The notes under the pieces were generated by a model. That model made no database searches. It was given only the letters and a program-made list of their open reading frames with translations, and was not told the origin of the DNA. The position numbers and the translations under genes are program-made. A stretch of DNA of 64,000 nt, taken from the NCBI RefSeq assembly GCF_032598905.1, contig NZ_CP122458.1:1612001-1676000 (forward strand), given 5' to 3'. Positions 31,644-40,714 of the stretch are shown one piece after another (positions within the stretch are counted from its first letter, which is position 1; every line of letters begins with the position of its first letter). The stretch comes from Streptomyces sp. 11x1. GTDB lineage: Bacteria; Actinomycetota; Actinomycetes; Streptomycetales; Streptomycetaceae.

Positions 31644-32510
31644 ATGCCGATGACCACCGACGCGCTTCCGCCGACGGGATCCGCGCCCCGGCAGCCCGCG
31701 CCGGGAAGCACCCCGGCGGCCGTCCGTTCCGCTCCCGACCGGCTGCTCGCCGTGCTGGCCTCCTTCGACCACGACCACCCGGCGCTCTCGCTGACCGACA
31801 TCAGCCGCCGGGCCGGGCTGACCCTCACCACGGCACACCGGCTGGTGGGCGCCCTCACCGAGTGGGGCGCCCTGGAGCGGGACGCCTGCGGGATCTACCA
31901 CGTGGGACTCCGCCTCTGGGAACTCGCGGCGCTCGCCCCGCGCGGGCTCGCGCTGCGCCAGATCGCGCTGCCGTATCTGGAGGACCTGTACGAGGCGACG
32001 CACGAGAACGTCCAGCTCGCGGTCCGCGACGGGGACGAGGTCGTCTACATCGAGTGGCTCTCCGGACGCTCCGCCGTCGGCGTCCACATCCGGGTCGGCG
32101 CCCGCTGGCCCCTGCACGCCACGGGCGTGGGCCTGGCGCTCCTCGCACACAGCGACGCGGACTCACAGGACACCTACTGCGAGGGGCCGTTGGCCTCCTT
32201 CACGCCGCACACCATCACGGACGCGCCCCGGTTGCGTCGTGCGCTCGCCGAAGTACGGCGCACCGGCGTGGCGGTGAGCAGCCGTCAGGTCACCGAGGAC
32301 GCGCTGTCGGTGGCCGCCCCCGTGCGCGGACCGGGCGGAGCCGTGGTCGCCGCCGTCTCGGTCGTGGTGCCCCAGGCCGGCGCCCAGGTCCCGGTGCTGA
32401 CGCCTGCCGTGCGGGTGGCGGCACGCGGTATCTCCCGCGCCCTGGGCTGGCAGCCGGACGAACCCCGCCGGGGTTCGCTGATCCCGGGCCGGGGCTCCGC
32501 CCCCGCCTGA
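31644..32510 (+). CDS. IclR-family transcriptional regulator
   Basis: A 288-residue regulator. An N-terminal helix-turn-helix (ALSLTDISRRAGLTLTTAHRLVGAL) is followed by the IclR effector-binding domain (IALPYLEDLYEATHENVQLAV, GARWPLHATGVGLALLA, SVAAPVRGPGGAVVAAVSVV). It lies 7 bp after the MarR stop, so the two regulators are co-transcribed. IclR proteins commonly control aromatic or short-chain acid catabolism, fitting the neighbouring CoA pathway. ATG codons at 31644 and 31650 are both possible starts. Confidence 0.9.
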   Translation: MPMTTDALPPTGSAPRQPAPGSTPAAVRSAPDRLLAVLASFDHDHPALSLTDISRRAGLTLTTAHRLVGALTEWGALERDACGIYHVGLRLWELAALAPRGLALRQIALPYLEDLYEATHENVQLAVRDGDEVVYIEWLSGRSAVGVHIRVGARWPLHATGVGLALLAHSDADSQDTYCEGPLASFTPHTITDAPRLRRALAEVRRTGVAVSSRQVTEDALSVAAPVRGPGGAVVAAVSVVVPQAGAQVPVLTPAVRVAARGISRALGWQPDEPRRGSLIPGRGSAPA

Positions 32511-32767
32511 CCGTCGGGCGAGCCAACCGTCCGCCCGGGCGGAACCGGTCCGCGGTGGCCGTGCCGGGGCCGCGCACCCGTCGGTCGTTCGGCGGGTTTC
32601 CGGCCGTAGGAGCCGAGTTGGCCGTAGCCGAAGTCGTCGGCGAGGTGCCATCGGCGTTGTGCCCCTCCCGGGCGACGCGGCCGACGGCCGATCCGGTCGC
32701 GCGGACGGCGGCGGTAGCTTGTCGCGGCAGGTCGGTGGTCGTCGATTCGGCTGTGTCGTGCGGGCGT

Positions 32768-33865
32768 TCAGCCCGACAGGCCCTCGTAGGCGGCCGCGAG
32801 GATCGAGAAACCCCGCTCCTCGCCGAGGCTGCCGTCGATCATCTTGTTCATCATGTACGCCACGGTCATCCGGGCGTCGAGGTCGACCATGATGAGCGAG
32901 CCGCCCCAGCCGCCCCAGAAGCAGGTGCGGGCGTTGGGCAGTTGGCCGCCGTTCAGGCCGTAGCCCATGCCGTAGCGCATCGGGACGCGCAGGACGCTGT
33001 CGATGCCGTTGAACTGCTCCTCGAAGATCCGCTCGCACCCCTGCTCCGACAGCAACCGCACCCCGCGCGCCGCGCCGCCGCAGGACAGCAGCGACTGGAC
33101 GGCGGCGACCGAGCGGGCGTTGCCGTGGCCGTTCGCGGCCGGTATCTCCGCCCGGCGCCAGGCGGTCGAGTTGGGGGCGCCGTCCGGGATGTGCGGGTTG
33201 GGCGGCGGGCCGTCCTCGGGCGGGGAGGAGGGCGGCATGATGATCGGCGCCACGCGGTGGTCGTGCTCGGCGGCGAGGCCGATGTGGAAGTCGGCGCCCA
33301 GCGGTCCCGTGACCTCCTCGGCGAGGAAGGTGCCCAGGCTGCGGCCGCTGACCCGGCGGACGATCTCCCCGAGCAGATACCCCTGGGTCAGCGCGTGGTA
33401 GCCGGCTTCGGTGCCGGGCTTCCAGGCCGGTTCCTGCGCGGCGAGCCGCGCGGTGACGGTCGGCCAGTCGTAGAGGTCCTCCAGCGTCGTGGGCGCCTCG
33501 AAGCGGGGCAGACCGGCCGTGTGCGAGAGCACATGGCTCACGCGTACGTCCTCCTTGCCCGCCGCCGCGAACTCCGGCCAGTACCTCGCCACCGGGGCGT
33601 GCAGGTCCAGTTCGCCCCGGTCGGCGAGCATCAGCACGCACAGGGCGGTCATCGTCTTGGTGGTGGACCACACATGGGTCAGGGTGTCCCGCTCCCACGG
33701 AACGGTCCGGTCGACGTCGGCGTATCCGCCCCAGAGGTCGACCTCCGGCTCACCGTCCACGTACACGGCGACCGAGGCACCCACGTCCTTGTCGTCCAAC
33801 GAGGCCGCCAACGCCTCCCGCACCGCGCCGAACCGGTCCGTGCACGTGCCATGAGTCATCGCCAT
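32768..33865 (-). CDS. serine hydrolase (class C beta-lactamase/esterase family)
   Basis: A 365-residue protein with the SxxK motif STTK at 67-70 (catalytic Ser67, Lys70), Tyr in GYHALTQGYLLGE and a late WGGWGGS in place of the KTG box. This is the EstB/penicillin-binding-protein-like esterase group. No signal peptide, so it is likely cytosolic. The start is uncertain: ATG codons at 33865, 33859 and 33901 lack a good ribosome site; 33865 is used because homology-like sequence begins soon after. It stands alone; 257 bp of non-coding DNA with nothing recognisable separates it from the IclR gene. Confidence 0.82.
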   Translation of the reverse strand: MAMTHGTCTDRFGAVREALAASLDDKDVGASVAVYVDGEPEVDLWGGYADVDRTVPWERDTLTHVWSTTKTMTALCVLMLADRGELDLHAPVARYWPEFAAAGKEDVRVSHVLSHTAGLPRFEAPTTLEDLYDWPTVTARLAAQEPAWKPGTEAGYHALTQGYLLGEIVRRVSGRSLGTFLAEEVTGPLGADFHIGLAAEHDHRVAPIIMPPSSPPEDGPPPNPHIPDGAPNSTAWRRAEIPAANGHGNARSVAAVQSLLSCGGAARGVRLLSEQGCERIFEEQFNGIDSVLRVPMRYGMGYGLNGGQLPNARTCFWGGWGGSLIMVDLDARMTVAYMMNKMIDGSLGEERGFSILAAAYEGLSG

Positions 33866-34045
33866 GAGGGGAAGGTAACGGGTCCCCTCGGGAGGAGCCA
33901 TCGAATTAACCGGGGCCCCGACGAGAACGGCGGCGGCCCGATCCGGCCGCCCCGGCGCCCCGGCGCCCCAGGTCCGGCAGCCCCCGCACGGATCGCCTAG
34001 GCTGCTCCGTGCGGGGGCTGCCGACGGACAAGAGCGTGGTGGAAA

Positions 34046-36418
34046 ATGCCGCTGAGGGACGACGATCCCACCGTCATAGGCGAATACGTCCTGGAGGACA
34101 GGCTCGGCGCGGGTGGCATGGGCGTCGTCTACCGGGCGCGGTCCGCGTCGGGGCGACTGGTCGCGATCAAGCTGGTCCACGCCCAGTACCGCGACGACGA
34201 GGAGTTCCGCTCCCGGTTCCGTCAGGAGGTCGCTGCGGTGCGCCGGGTGAGCGGAGCGTTCACGGCCGCCGTGGTGGACGCCGACCCGGACGCGGCCAGG
34301 CCCTGGATGGCGACACAGTACGTACCGGGCCCGACGCTCGCCGACCTGGTGCGTGAGGAGGGTCCGCTGACGGCTCCCCGGATCCGGGGCCTCGCGCTGG
34401 GGCTCGTCGAGGCGCTGCGGGACATCCACCGGGCGGGCGTCGTGCACCGGGACCTGAAACCGGCGAACGTCCTGATGGCCGAGGACGGTCCGCGCGTCAT
34501 CGACTTCGGCATCTCGCGCGCCGGCGACAACCTGCCCCTCACCGTGACCGGACGGGTCATCGGCACCCCGCCGTTCATGTCACCGGAACAGCTGCGCTCA
34601 CCGAGGGACGTCACCGCCGCGTCGGACCTGTTCTCGCTCGGGTCGCTGCTGGTGTACGCGGCCAGCGGGCACAGCCCGTTCAAGGCCGAGAGCCCCTATC
34701 TCGCGGGCTACCAGGTCATGTTCGAGGCCCCAAAGCTGGACGCGGTGCCCGAACCGCTGCGGACCATCGCCGAACGCTGCCTGGACAAGGACCCGACGAC
34801 CCGCCCGGATCTCACCGAACTGCATGCCTTGTTCCGGGAGTTGGGGACCGCACCCACCACCGACGACGACACGACGGCCGCCGCACGAGCGGAGACCGGC
34901 CGGCCGATCACCGGGCAGGCGGTCGCGGAGCGAAGGGGCGCGGGCCGAACCGACGTCGACGAGGCGGACGCGGGCCAGGCCGTCACGGAACGCCCGGCCC
35001 CGGGCGGCGTGGGCGCCGGCCGGGCGGATGACACGACCGCCGACGACCTGCTGCCGGGCCTCCGGCCGGTGGCCGGCGGGCCGACGGAGGACCGGTCGCC
35101 GGCCGGCCGACCTGCGGGCGGACGCCGTCCGAGGCTCCGTGTCAAACGGCGGTTGCTCCTCGCCGGCGCCGCCCTGACCGTCTCCGCGCTGAGCGCCGCG
35201 CTGATGCTCTACCCGGGGGCCGAGGACAGTTCGACGGCGTCCGGTGCCGACAGCGTCGTGGGCTACCGTTCCGCGTCGCTGCCCGGGGGCTGGCGGCCGT
35301 GGCAGACCCGGCTGCGGGCCGACAGCGGCCTGCCTGCCGAGTACATCCCGGTCAACTACGACGAGACGGGATGCCGGACGGACGGCACCGACCTGTACTG
35401 CGGCGGCACGGGCTTCGTCGTCGCCAAGGTGGACGCCGCCACCGGGAAGACAGGATGGCGTCACGGCCAACTCCCGCAGACCGCACGGCCCATCGGCGTA
35501 CGGGACGGCCTGGTCTTCGTCTACACCGAACCCGACAGCACCCGGCGGCGCCTGGTCGCCCTCGACACCCGGACCGGGAAGCAGCGGTGGGCCCGGGACA
35601 TCAGCGGGAGCGAGCCGGCGGCCCTCTTCGCCGACGGCCTGCTCACCCTCACGCCCGACCACTCGCAGGTGATCGCCCTCGACACGGCGGGCAGGGAACT
35701 GTGGCGGACCTCCGAACCCGCCGGGGTCAACTGCGTCCCCACGGTGCTCGGCGACGCCCCGCACGAAGTGTGCTGGGAAGGCGACGACTTCCTCGACACG
35801 CACCCGTTCACCCTCGTACGGCTCGATCCTGACGACGGCACCCCTCGGGCACGCACCCCGATGCCCGAGAAGTCGCTCGCCCTGGGCGCGGTCGGCGGGC
35901 GGCCGCTGTTCCTGGAGGCGGAGACCACCGAGGAGGTCTACCAGGCGGGGTACGAGCGGCCGTACGACGCGTTCCTGCGGGTGGCCCCGGAGACCGGGAA
36001 GGTCACCCGGATCCCGCTGGAGCGCGCGCTGCGCGGCGCGGCGACGCTCATGGACGGGGTCGTGTACTTCGTGCGGACCAGCGGGGCCGTCACCGCCGTG
36101 TCGGCGAACAGCGGCAAGGTGCTGTGGGAGCTGACCACCGACATGGAGAACCTGTCCGCCCCGGTGGTGTCGGCGGCCCGCGACGAGATCTACTTCGCCA
36201 ACCGGTTCGGCCGACTGCTGGCCCTGGAGCGCGGCACGGGCGCCGAGTTGTGGCGTACGGACGCGCTCGACGACCCGGGGGACATCGCCACCCAGACCCC
36301 GCCCCGGGTGCTGCTCGTGGACGACGCGATCGTGGCGACGGCCGGGAACATGGCCTTCTCGGTCAACCCGGACGAGCCGACGGAGGCCGGACCGACCGTG
36401 CCCACCACCGGCGACTGA
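34046..36418 (+). CDS. transmembrane Ser/Thr protein kinase with extracellular PQQ-type beta-propeller
   Basis: A 790-residue eukaryotic-type kinase. The glycine loop LGAGGMGVVYRA lies at ~20-31, followed by Lys42, HRDLKPAN (134-141) and DFGISR (153-158). Residues ~275-365 are a low-complexity cytoplasmic linker and ~368-388 a single membrane helix. About 400 outside residues contain repeated motifs such as VAKVDAATGKTGWRHG, VALDTRTGKQRWARD and VSANSGKVLWEL, typical of PQQ-propeller blades. It is probably a sensor that couples an extracellular ligand to phosphorylation. No obvious target or phosphatase gene is adjacent. Confidence 0.92.
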   Translation: MPLRDDDPTVIGEYVLEDRLGAGGMGVVYRARSASGRLVAIKLVHAQYRDDEEFRSRFRQEVAAVRRVSGAFTAAVVDADPDAARPWMATQYVPGPTLADLVREEGPLTAPRIRGLALGLVEALRDIHRAGVVHRDLKPANVLMAEDGPRVIDFGISRAGDNLPLTVTGRVIGTPPFMSPEQLRSPRDVTAASDLFSLGSLLVYAASGHSPFKAESPYLAGYQVMFEAPKLDAVPEPLRTIAERCLDKDPTTRPDLTELHALFRELGTAPTTDDDTTAAARAETGRPITGQAVAERRGAGRTDVDEADAGQAVTERPAPGGVGAGRADDTTADDLLPGLRPVAGGPTEDRSPAGRPAGGRRPRLRVKRRLLLAGAALTVSALSAALMLYPGAEDSSTASGADSVVGYRSASLPGGWRPWQTRLRADSGLPAEYIPVNYDETGCRTDGTDLYCGGTGFVVAKVDAATGKTGWRHGQLPQTARPIGVRDGLVFVYTEPDSTRRRLVALDTRTGKQRWARDISGSEPAALFADGLLTLTPDHSQVIALDTAGRELWRTSEPAGVNCVPTVLGDAPHEVCWEGDDFLDTHPFTLVRLDPDDGTPRARTPMPEKSLALGAVGGRPLFLEAETTEEVYQAGYERPYDAFLRVAPETGKVTRIPLERALRGAATLMDGVVYFVRTSGAVTAVSANSGKVLWELTTDMENLSAPVVSAARDEIYFANRFGRLLALERGTGAELWRTDALDDPGDIATQTPPRVLLVDDAIVATAGNMAFSVNPDEPTEAGPTVPTTGD

Positions 36419-36588
36419 CCGCCCTCCGCCGGAAGCCAACCAGCCGCAAGGTAACGGCGTGGGGACGTGGACACCTCCCGAGACGGCCGATCTTCATATC
36501 GTGAACTCGCCGCCCCCGCACGGACTTTCTCCGCTTTAACTCTTGACGGCCGCGGCGCCGGAGCGCACATTGACCGCACGCTCTTCTT

Positions 36589-36602
36589 TGAGAGCGCTCT
36601 CA
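36589..36602. promoter_or_regulatory. CebR/LacI-like operator TGAGAGCGCTCTCA
   Basis: A perfect 14-bp palindrome 67 bp before the GH16 glucanase start. It resembles the TGGGAGCGCTCCCA site bound by the cellobiose-responsive repressor CebR in Streptomyces, differing in two symmetric positions. A TTGACC hexamer at 36570-36575 could be the -35 element, placing the palindrome over the promoter. Control by oligosaccharides is therefore likely. Confidence 0.65.
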
Positions 36603-36669
36603 GGACGGGACTCCGCGGAGCGCTCCCCCACACCCGCGCAATTCACTCCGTACACCCGAAGAGGCCGCC

Positions 36670-38073
36670 ATGAGTGAAACCCCCGGCATACCCGACCGCG
36701 GCGCGCCCGTGGGACGCCGCCGCCCCCTGCGACGCGCGTTCCTCGCCGTGGCCACGGCGCTGGCCCTGGCCACCGCCTGGGCGACGACCGCGCAGGGCGC
36801 CGCCCCCACCCCGCCCGCCGGCTGGACGCAGGTCTTCGTCGACGACTTCAACGGCACCGCCGGCACCGGCGTCAACACCTCCAACTGGCAGTACGCGACC
36901 GGGACTTCGTACCCCGGCGGTCCTGCCAACTGGGGTACCGGCGAGGTCGAGACGATGACGAACAGCACCGCCAACGTCTCCCTCGACGGCAACGGCAATC
37001 TCCGCATCACCCCGATCCGGGACGCGGCCGGCCGCTGGACCTCGGGCCGGATCGAGACCAACCGCACCGACTTCCAGCCCCCGGCGGGCGGCAAGCTGCG
37101 GGTCGAGTCCCGGCTCCAGATGCCGAACGTCACCGGGACGGCCGCCGAGGGCTACTGGCCGGCATTCTGGATGCTGGGCGCGCCCTACCGGGGCAACTAC
37201 CAGAACTGGCCGAGCGTCGGCGAGCTGGACATCATGGAGAACGTGCAGGGCCGCAACCAGGTCTGGGCCACGATGCACTGCGGCACCAACCCCGGCGGCC
37301 CGTGCAACGAGACGACGGGTATCGGCAACTCCACCGCGTGCCCGAACACGACCTGCCAGTCCGGGTTCCACACCTACACCATGGAGTGGGACCGCTCGGT
37401 GACCCCGGAGACGATCCGGTTCCTCGTCGACGGCACCCAGTTCCACTCGGTCAACGCCAACCAGGTCGACGCGACCACCTGGACCAACGCCACCGACCAC
37501 GGGTTCTTCATCATCCTGAACGTGGCCATGGGCGGCGCCTTCCCCGACGCGTTCGGCGGCGGTCTGGACGGGGACACCCGCTCCGGTGTCCCGATGGTCG
37601 TCGACTACGTGCAGGTGCTGTCGGCGGCCGGGGGCCCCACCACGCCGCCGCCGACGGGCACCCGGGACGCGTACAGCGCCATCCAGGCCGAGTCGTACAA
37701 CAGCCAGAGCGGCACGCTCACCGAGACCACGACCGACACCGGCGGCGGACAGAACATCGGCGCCCTGGCCAACGGCGACTGGGCGCTCTTCCGACACGTG
37801 AACTTCGGCTCCACGGCCGCGACCCAGTTCGTCGCCCGGGTGGCCTCCGGCGCGGGCGCGGGGGTGAGCGGCCTGGTCGAGGTGAGGCTCGACAGCCGTT
37901 CGAACGCACCGGTCGGCAGTTTCTCGATCGGCAACACCGGCGGCTGGCAGTCCTGGCGGACGGTGCCCGCGAACATCAGCGGGGTCACCGGCACCCATGA
38001 CGTCTATCTGACCTTCACCAGCGGACAGCCGCAGGACTTCGTGAACGTGAACTGGTTCAACTTCGGCCGCTGA
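36670..38073 (+). CDS. secreted GH16 endo-beta-glucanase with CBM6
   Basis: A 467-residue secreted enzyme. A Sec signal peptide (RRPLRRAFLAVATALALATAWA, cleavage near AQGA) leads into a GH16 domain (residues ~45-320) with the active-site motif GELDIMENV: nucleophile Glu185, Asp187 and acid/base Glu190. A Pro/Thr linker (TTPPPTGT) joins a C-terminal CBM6 carbohydrate-binding module (YSAIQAESYN to VNVNWFNFGR). It is expected to cut beta-1,3(-1,4)-glucan such as laminarin. GAGG precedes the ATG. A CebR-like palindrome lies upstream and a strong terminator follows the stop. Confidence 0.94.
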   Translation: MSETPGIPDRGAPVGRRRPLRRAFLAVATALALATAWATTAQGAAPTPPAGWTQVFVDDFNGTAGTGVNTSNWQYATGTSYPGGPANWGTGEVETMTNSTANVSLDGNGNLRITPIRDAAGRWTSGRIETNRTDFQPPAGGKLRVESRLQMPNVTGTAAEGYWPAFWMLGAPYRGNYQNWPSVGELDIMENVQGRNQVWATMHCGTNPGGPCNETTGIGNSTACPNTTCQSGFHTYTMEWDRSVTPETIRFLVDGTQFHSVNANQVDATTWTNATDHGFFIILNVAMGGAFPDAFGGGLDGDTRSGVPMVVDYVQVLSAAGGPTTPPPTGTRDAYSAIQAESYNSQSGTLTETTTDTGGGQNIGALANGDWALFRHVNFGSTAATQFVARVASGAGAGVSGLVEVRLDSRSNAPVGSFSIGNTGGWQSWRTVPANISGVTGTHDVYLTFTSGQPQDFVNVNWFNFGR

Positions 38074-38100
38074 CAGTCGGCTTGGCTGAGGCACGACTCG

Positions 38101-38142
38101 GGTGCGGGGCGGGCTCCACTGCGGTGGAGCCCGCCCCGCACC
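38101..38142. terminator. 19-bp stem hairpin after GH16 gene
   Basis: A perfect 19-bp inverted repeat beginning GGTGCGGGGCGGGCTCCAC with a TGCG loop, 28 bp after the glucanase stop. It has no T-run, as usual for high-GC actinobacteria. Confidence 0.88.
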
Positions 38143-38198
38143 GCGTGTCAGCGCATCTCCGCCCGGAACGCCAACCAGCTGACCCATCAGCAGGTGGG

Positions 38199-38333
38199 AA
38201 AGAGCTCATTGACCTTTCCCGTCATGCCCGCGAGAAGCTGGACACTGTCGCCGCCGAACTCATCGGCCGCCCACGCAAGACGCTCGGCTGGGAAACCCCG
38301 GCCGAGCGTCTGTCCAAACCGCCCACGGTCTGA
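38199..38333 (+). pseudogene. 3' remnant of an IS30-family transposase gene
   Basis: Forty-four codons ending in TGA encode the C-terminal end of an IS30-type transposase: DLSRHAREKLDTVAAEL then GRPRKTLGWETPAERL, where the family's final conserved block (RPRKTLGW.TPAE) is unmistakable. Everything upstream of it is missing and no inverted repeat was recognised. It marks the left edge of the islet that continues to ~41.5 kb. Confidence 0.82.
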
Positions 38334-38418
38334 TCAACCGAACCTGTCTTGCAGCGATCCTCGAATTCCTGGATCTGACGGACCGTTGGGCCGCGGGAAG
38401 CCGCCGTCACATCGGAGG

Positions 38419-39474
38419 TCAGGGAGCGACCTTGATGAAGACGTCATCGAACGGATTGGTGCTCTTGGCAGGGGTGGCGGACAGCGGGACGTGGTAGGCG
38501 ACGTTGTTGAATCCCACCTTCTCGCCGCACAATTGCTTGTCACCTTGCTTGAAGGTGCTTCCTCCACTGTGGACTGCGACGGCGTTGACAGCGGTGTTGT
38601 TGCCTGCCGCCGGTCGGGTATAGACCGCACTGCCACTGTCACCGGGCTCCGAGCACAGATCGCTCTGGATCACACCATTTATCTGCGTACTTGGCCGGGA
38701 ACCCGACGCTGCATAGGTGACCCGGGTGTTCACGAGAGTCACCTTCCCGCAGGTCGTTCCGGTGGTGATGCCGTGCTTGCAGATCTCCGTGCCGACTGTC
38801 GGTTCGGTGATTCCCCGGACCGGGTGGGTCCCGCTGTCGTCAGCGACCTGGGGCAACGCGTCGTTGGTGTTGGGGCTGTCGTTCAGGGCGTATATTCCGT
38901 GATCGGACGGGCCGTAATTGAATGAGTGCCCGGTTGCCCTCACCGAGCCGATCAGGGCGGTCTGCTGGTTGGCGGCGGTCTGGGGGCTGAAACAGTGTCC
39001 TGCGGTGAGGAATCCCGACTGCCCGTCGGCGAGCCCGACGGCGAAAGCCGCCGTGCATGCCCCAAAACCGACGTCACCGATCGACGCACCGCCGCTCACG
39101 TTGATATGCGGGACCGGCGCCGAAGCTTTCTGGACCGTTACCGTGACATCGTCACCGAATTGGAGTGCTGCCTCCGCAGCGACCGGCAGACCCGCTGGGA
39201 CGAAAAGGTGCACACCGATCCTGTCTGCGATCGGATCGATGCCGACCGAGAAGGCGTCCAGCCCAGGGATGTCGGCGGCATTAACAAGATCGAGGACCTC
39301 GTCGCGCCGACTGGCATCAGCAGCCTTTACAGTGTTGGCGGTACTGGCTCTGCCACTGTCCTCGTTGGCGATACCAATGCCGGCGGCGACGCTGAGGACG
39401 GTGAGCAGCCCGAGGCCGAAGGCGGCGGCCTTGAGAGGCCGAGGACGTCGAGCGCGAGAGCCTTTGGGGGGCAT
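38419..39474 (-). CDS. secreted chymotrypsin-like (S1) serine protease
   Basis: A 351-residue exported protein with a Sec-type signal/anchor (basic PRPLK then AAAFGLGLLTVLSVAAGIGIA) and an N-terminal segment of ~100 residues that may be a propeptide. The trypsin-like domain has catalytic His160 in TAGHC, Asp191 in GPSDHGIY and Ser280 in PGDSGSAV, with paired cysteines. AAGGAG lies 11 bases before the ATG; a GTG at 39486 overlaps that site and is less likely. The region is visibly less GC-rich than its neighbours and lies between two transposase remnants, suggesting recent acquisition. It is 62 bp downstream of the SGNH hydrolase gene on the same strand. Confidence 0.88.
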   Translation of the reverse strand: MPPKGSRARRPRPLKAAAFGLGLLTVLSVAAGIGIANEDSGRASTANTVKAADASRRDEVLDLVNAADIPGLDAFSVGIDPIADRIGVHLFVPAGLPVAAEAALQFGDDVTVTVQKASAPVPHINVSGGASIGDVGFGACTAAFAVGLADGQSGFLTAGHCFSPQTAANQQTALIGSVRATGHSFNYGPSDHGIYALNDSPNTNDALPQVADDSGTHPVRGITEPTVGTEICKHGITTGTTCGKVTLVNTRVTYAASGSRPSTQINGVIQSDLCSEPGDSGSAVYTRPAAGNNTAVNAVAVHSGGSTFKQGDKQLCGEKVGFNNVAYHVPLSATPAKSTNPFDDVFIKVAP

Positions 39475-39536
39475 GAGTGGGTGCACTCCTTACAGGATGT
39501 GGCGCGGACCGGAATGATCGGTCCTGAGGTGGATGG

Positions 39537-40439
39537 CTAGTTGGCCTGAGGCCCGGTGGTGCCGCCCAGGGCGGCCGCGAAGACCGCGTCGGCCATGGCC
39601 GCGTGGCCGTTCGCGTTGGGGTGGTAGGCCGCCCCGGTATCCAGCTGCGCGATTGCGTCGCTCACCTGATTCATCCACAGATCGCCGGTGTCACACACCC
39701 GGTGGCCGTTGAAGAGGCCATCCGGATCGGCGTACTGAACCCGATCGCTGGCCGCCGCCACTTCCCGGATCAGATCATTCATCACATCTTGAAGGCCCCT
39801 CATACGGTCCCGGTTGTCTTCCGAGATGGACAAGGCGCCGCAATCTCCGGTGGCGAAAATTTTCGGATACCCGGAAATGACGATGTTGGCGATCGGCGCC
39901 CGGCTGCGTATCTGAGCGAGGAGATCGGTGAGCGGCTGCCGCAGCGCCGAAATATTGGGACTGGCTTCGTTCAACGCCTGCGTGCAGACCGCCGAACCGT
40001 TCAGGACACAGGTTCTCGCGACGTCGGCGAAGTGCACATCATTCCCACCAATAGTGATGGTCACCATTTCGACAGAGCCTGTTACGTTGCCGAGCTGCTT
40101 GTCGATGACATCCTGTATCTTCGCTCCGGTGCATGCCAGGTTGAACATGCTGGACGACTTGGACGGTTGCTCGGAGGCCACGTATTTCGCGAAGAAGAGA
40201 TTCGGATAGGCTAAGTCGTTCCTCTTGCAAGTGGTGTTGGCAGCCCCCGTGTAGGTACTGCTCGCGCCGTGGCCAGAGGAGTACGAATCTCCGAGTGCGA
40301 CGTAGTCGAGGGTGCCGTCGATGGTATTGTCGGCGGCATTCGCCGCGAACACGACGATGCCCGACAGTCCGACTGCTGCCAATCCGGCGAAAAGTCGCAT
40401 CTTGAATCGCCGCTTCTTACGTGACCTGCCGCCTGCCAT
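39537..40439 (-). CDS. secreted SGNH/GDSL hydrolase (lipase/esterase)
   Basis: A 300-residue secreted protein. The basic start and hydrophobic stretch LFAGLAAVGLSGIVVFAANA form a signal peptide. Block I GDSYSSG holds nucleophile Ser52, a Gly follows in block II, block III GGNDVHF gives Asn133, and AYHPNANGH gives catalytic His273. Cysteines at ~71, 103, 144, 152, 200 and 249 could form three disulfides, as in the Streptomyces-type secreted lipases. Codon 76 (positions 40212-40214) is the rare TTA, so expression may depend on bldA. Its composition is A/T-richer than the surroundings. It is likely co-expressed with the S1 protease. Confidence 0.9.
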   Translation of the reverse strand: MAGGRSRKKRRFKMRLFAGLAAVGLSGIVVFAANAADNTIDGTLDYVALGDSYSSGHGASSTYTGAANTTCKRNDLAYPNLFFAKYVASEQPSKSSSMFNLACTGAKIQDVIDKQLGNVTGSVEMVTITIGGNDVHFADVARTCVLNGSAVCTQALNEASPNISALRQPLTDLLAQIRSRAPIANIVISGYPKIFATGDCGALSISEDNRDRMRGLQDVMNDLIREVAAASDRVQYADPDGLFNGHRVCDTGDLWMNQVSDAIAQLDTGAAYHPNANGHAAMADAVFAAALGGTTGPQAN

Positions 40440-40714
40440 CGGTGATCCCCTTACGCTCTCACCGGGACCGTCGACTCGCGACGACGGTTTCCCAACCGGT
40501 GTCCGTGAATGACATCGATGAACCTAGGATCGATTTGGCTCGACAACCAGGGGCAAATATCCTTACTCGCTGGTAAATGTGTGCGGTCGAGGGTGACGCC
40601 GGACACATGACAGGGGCCGTTGCATGATCACGTTTCGTCCGGATGCCGTGCCGGCCCTTCCGCGGAGGGGGCACCGCGGTTCGGGCAGGGAGCGGACGCA
40701 GTGCAGGCACGGTC

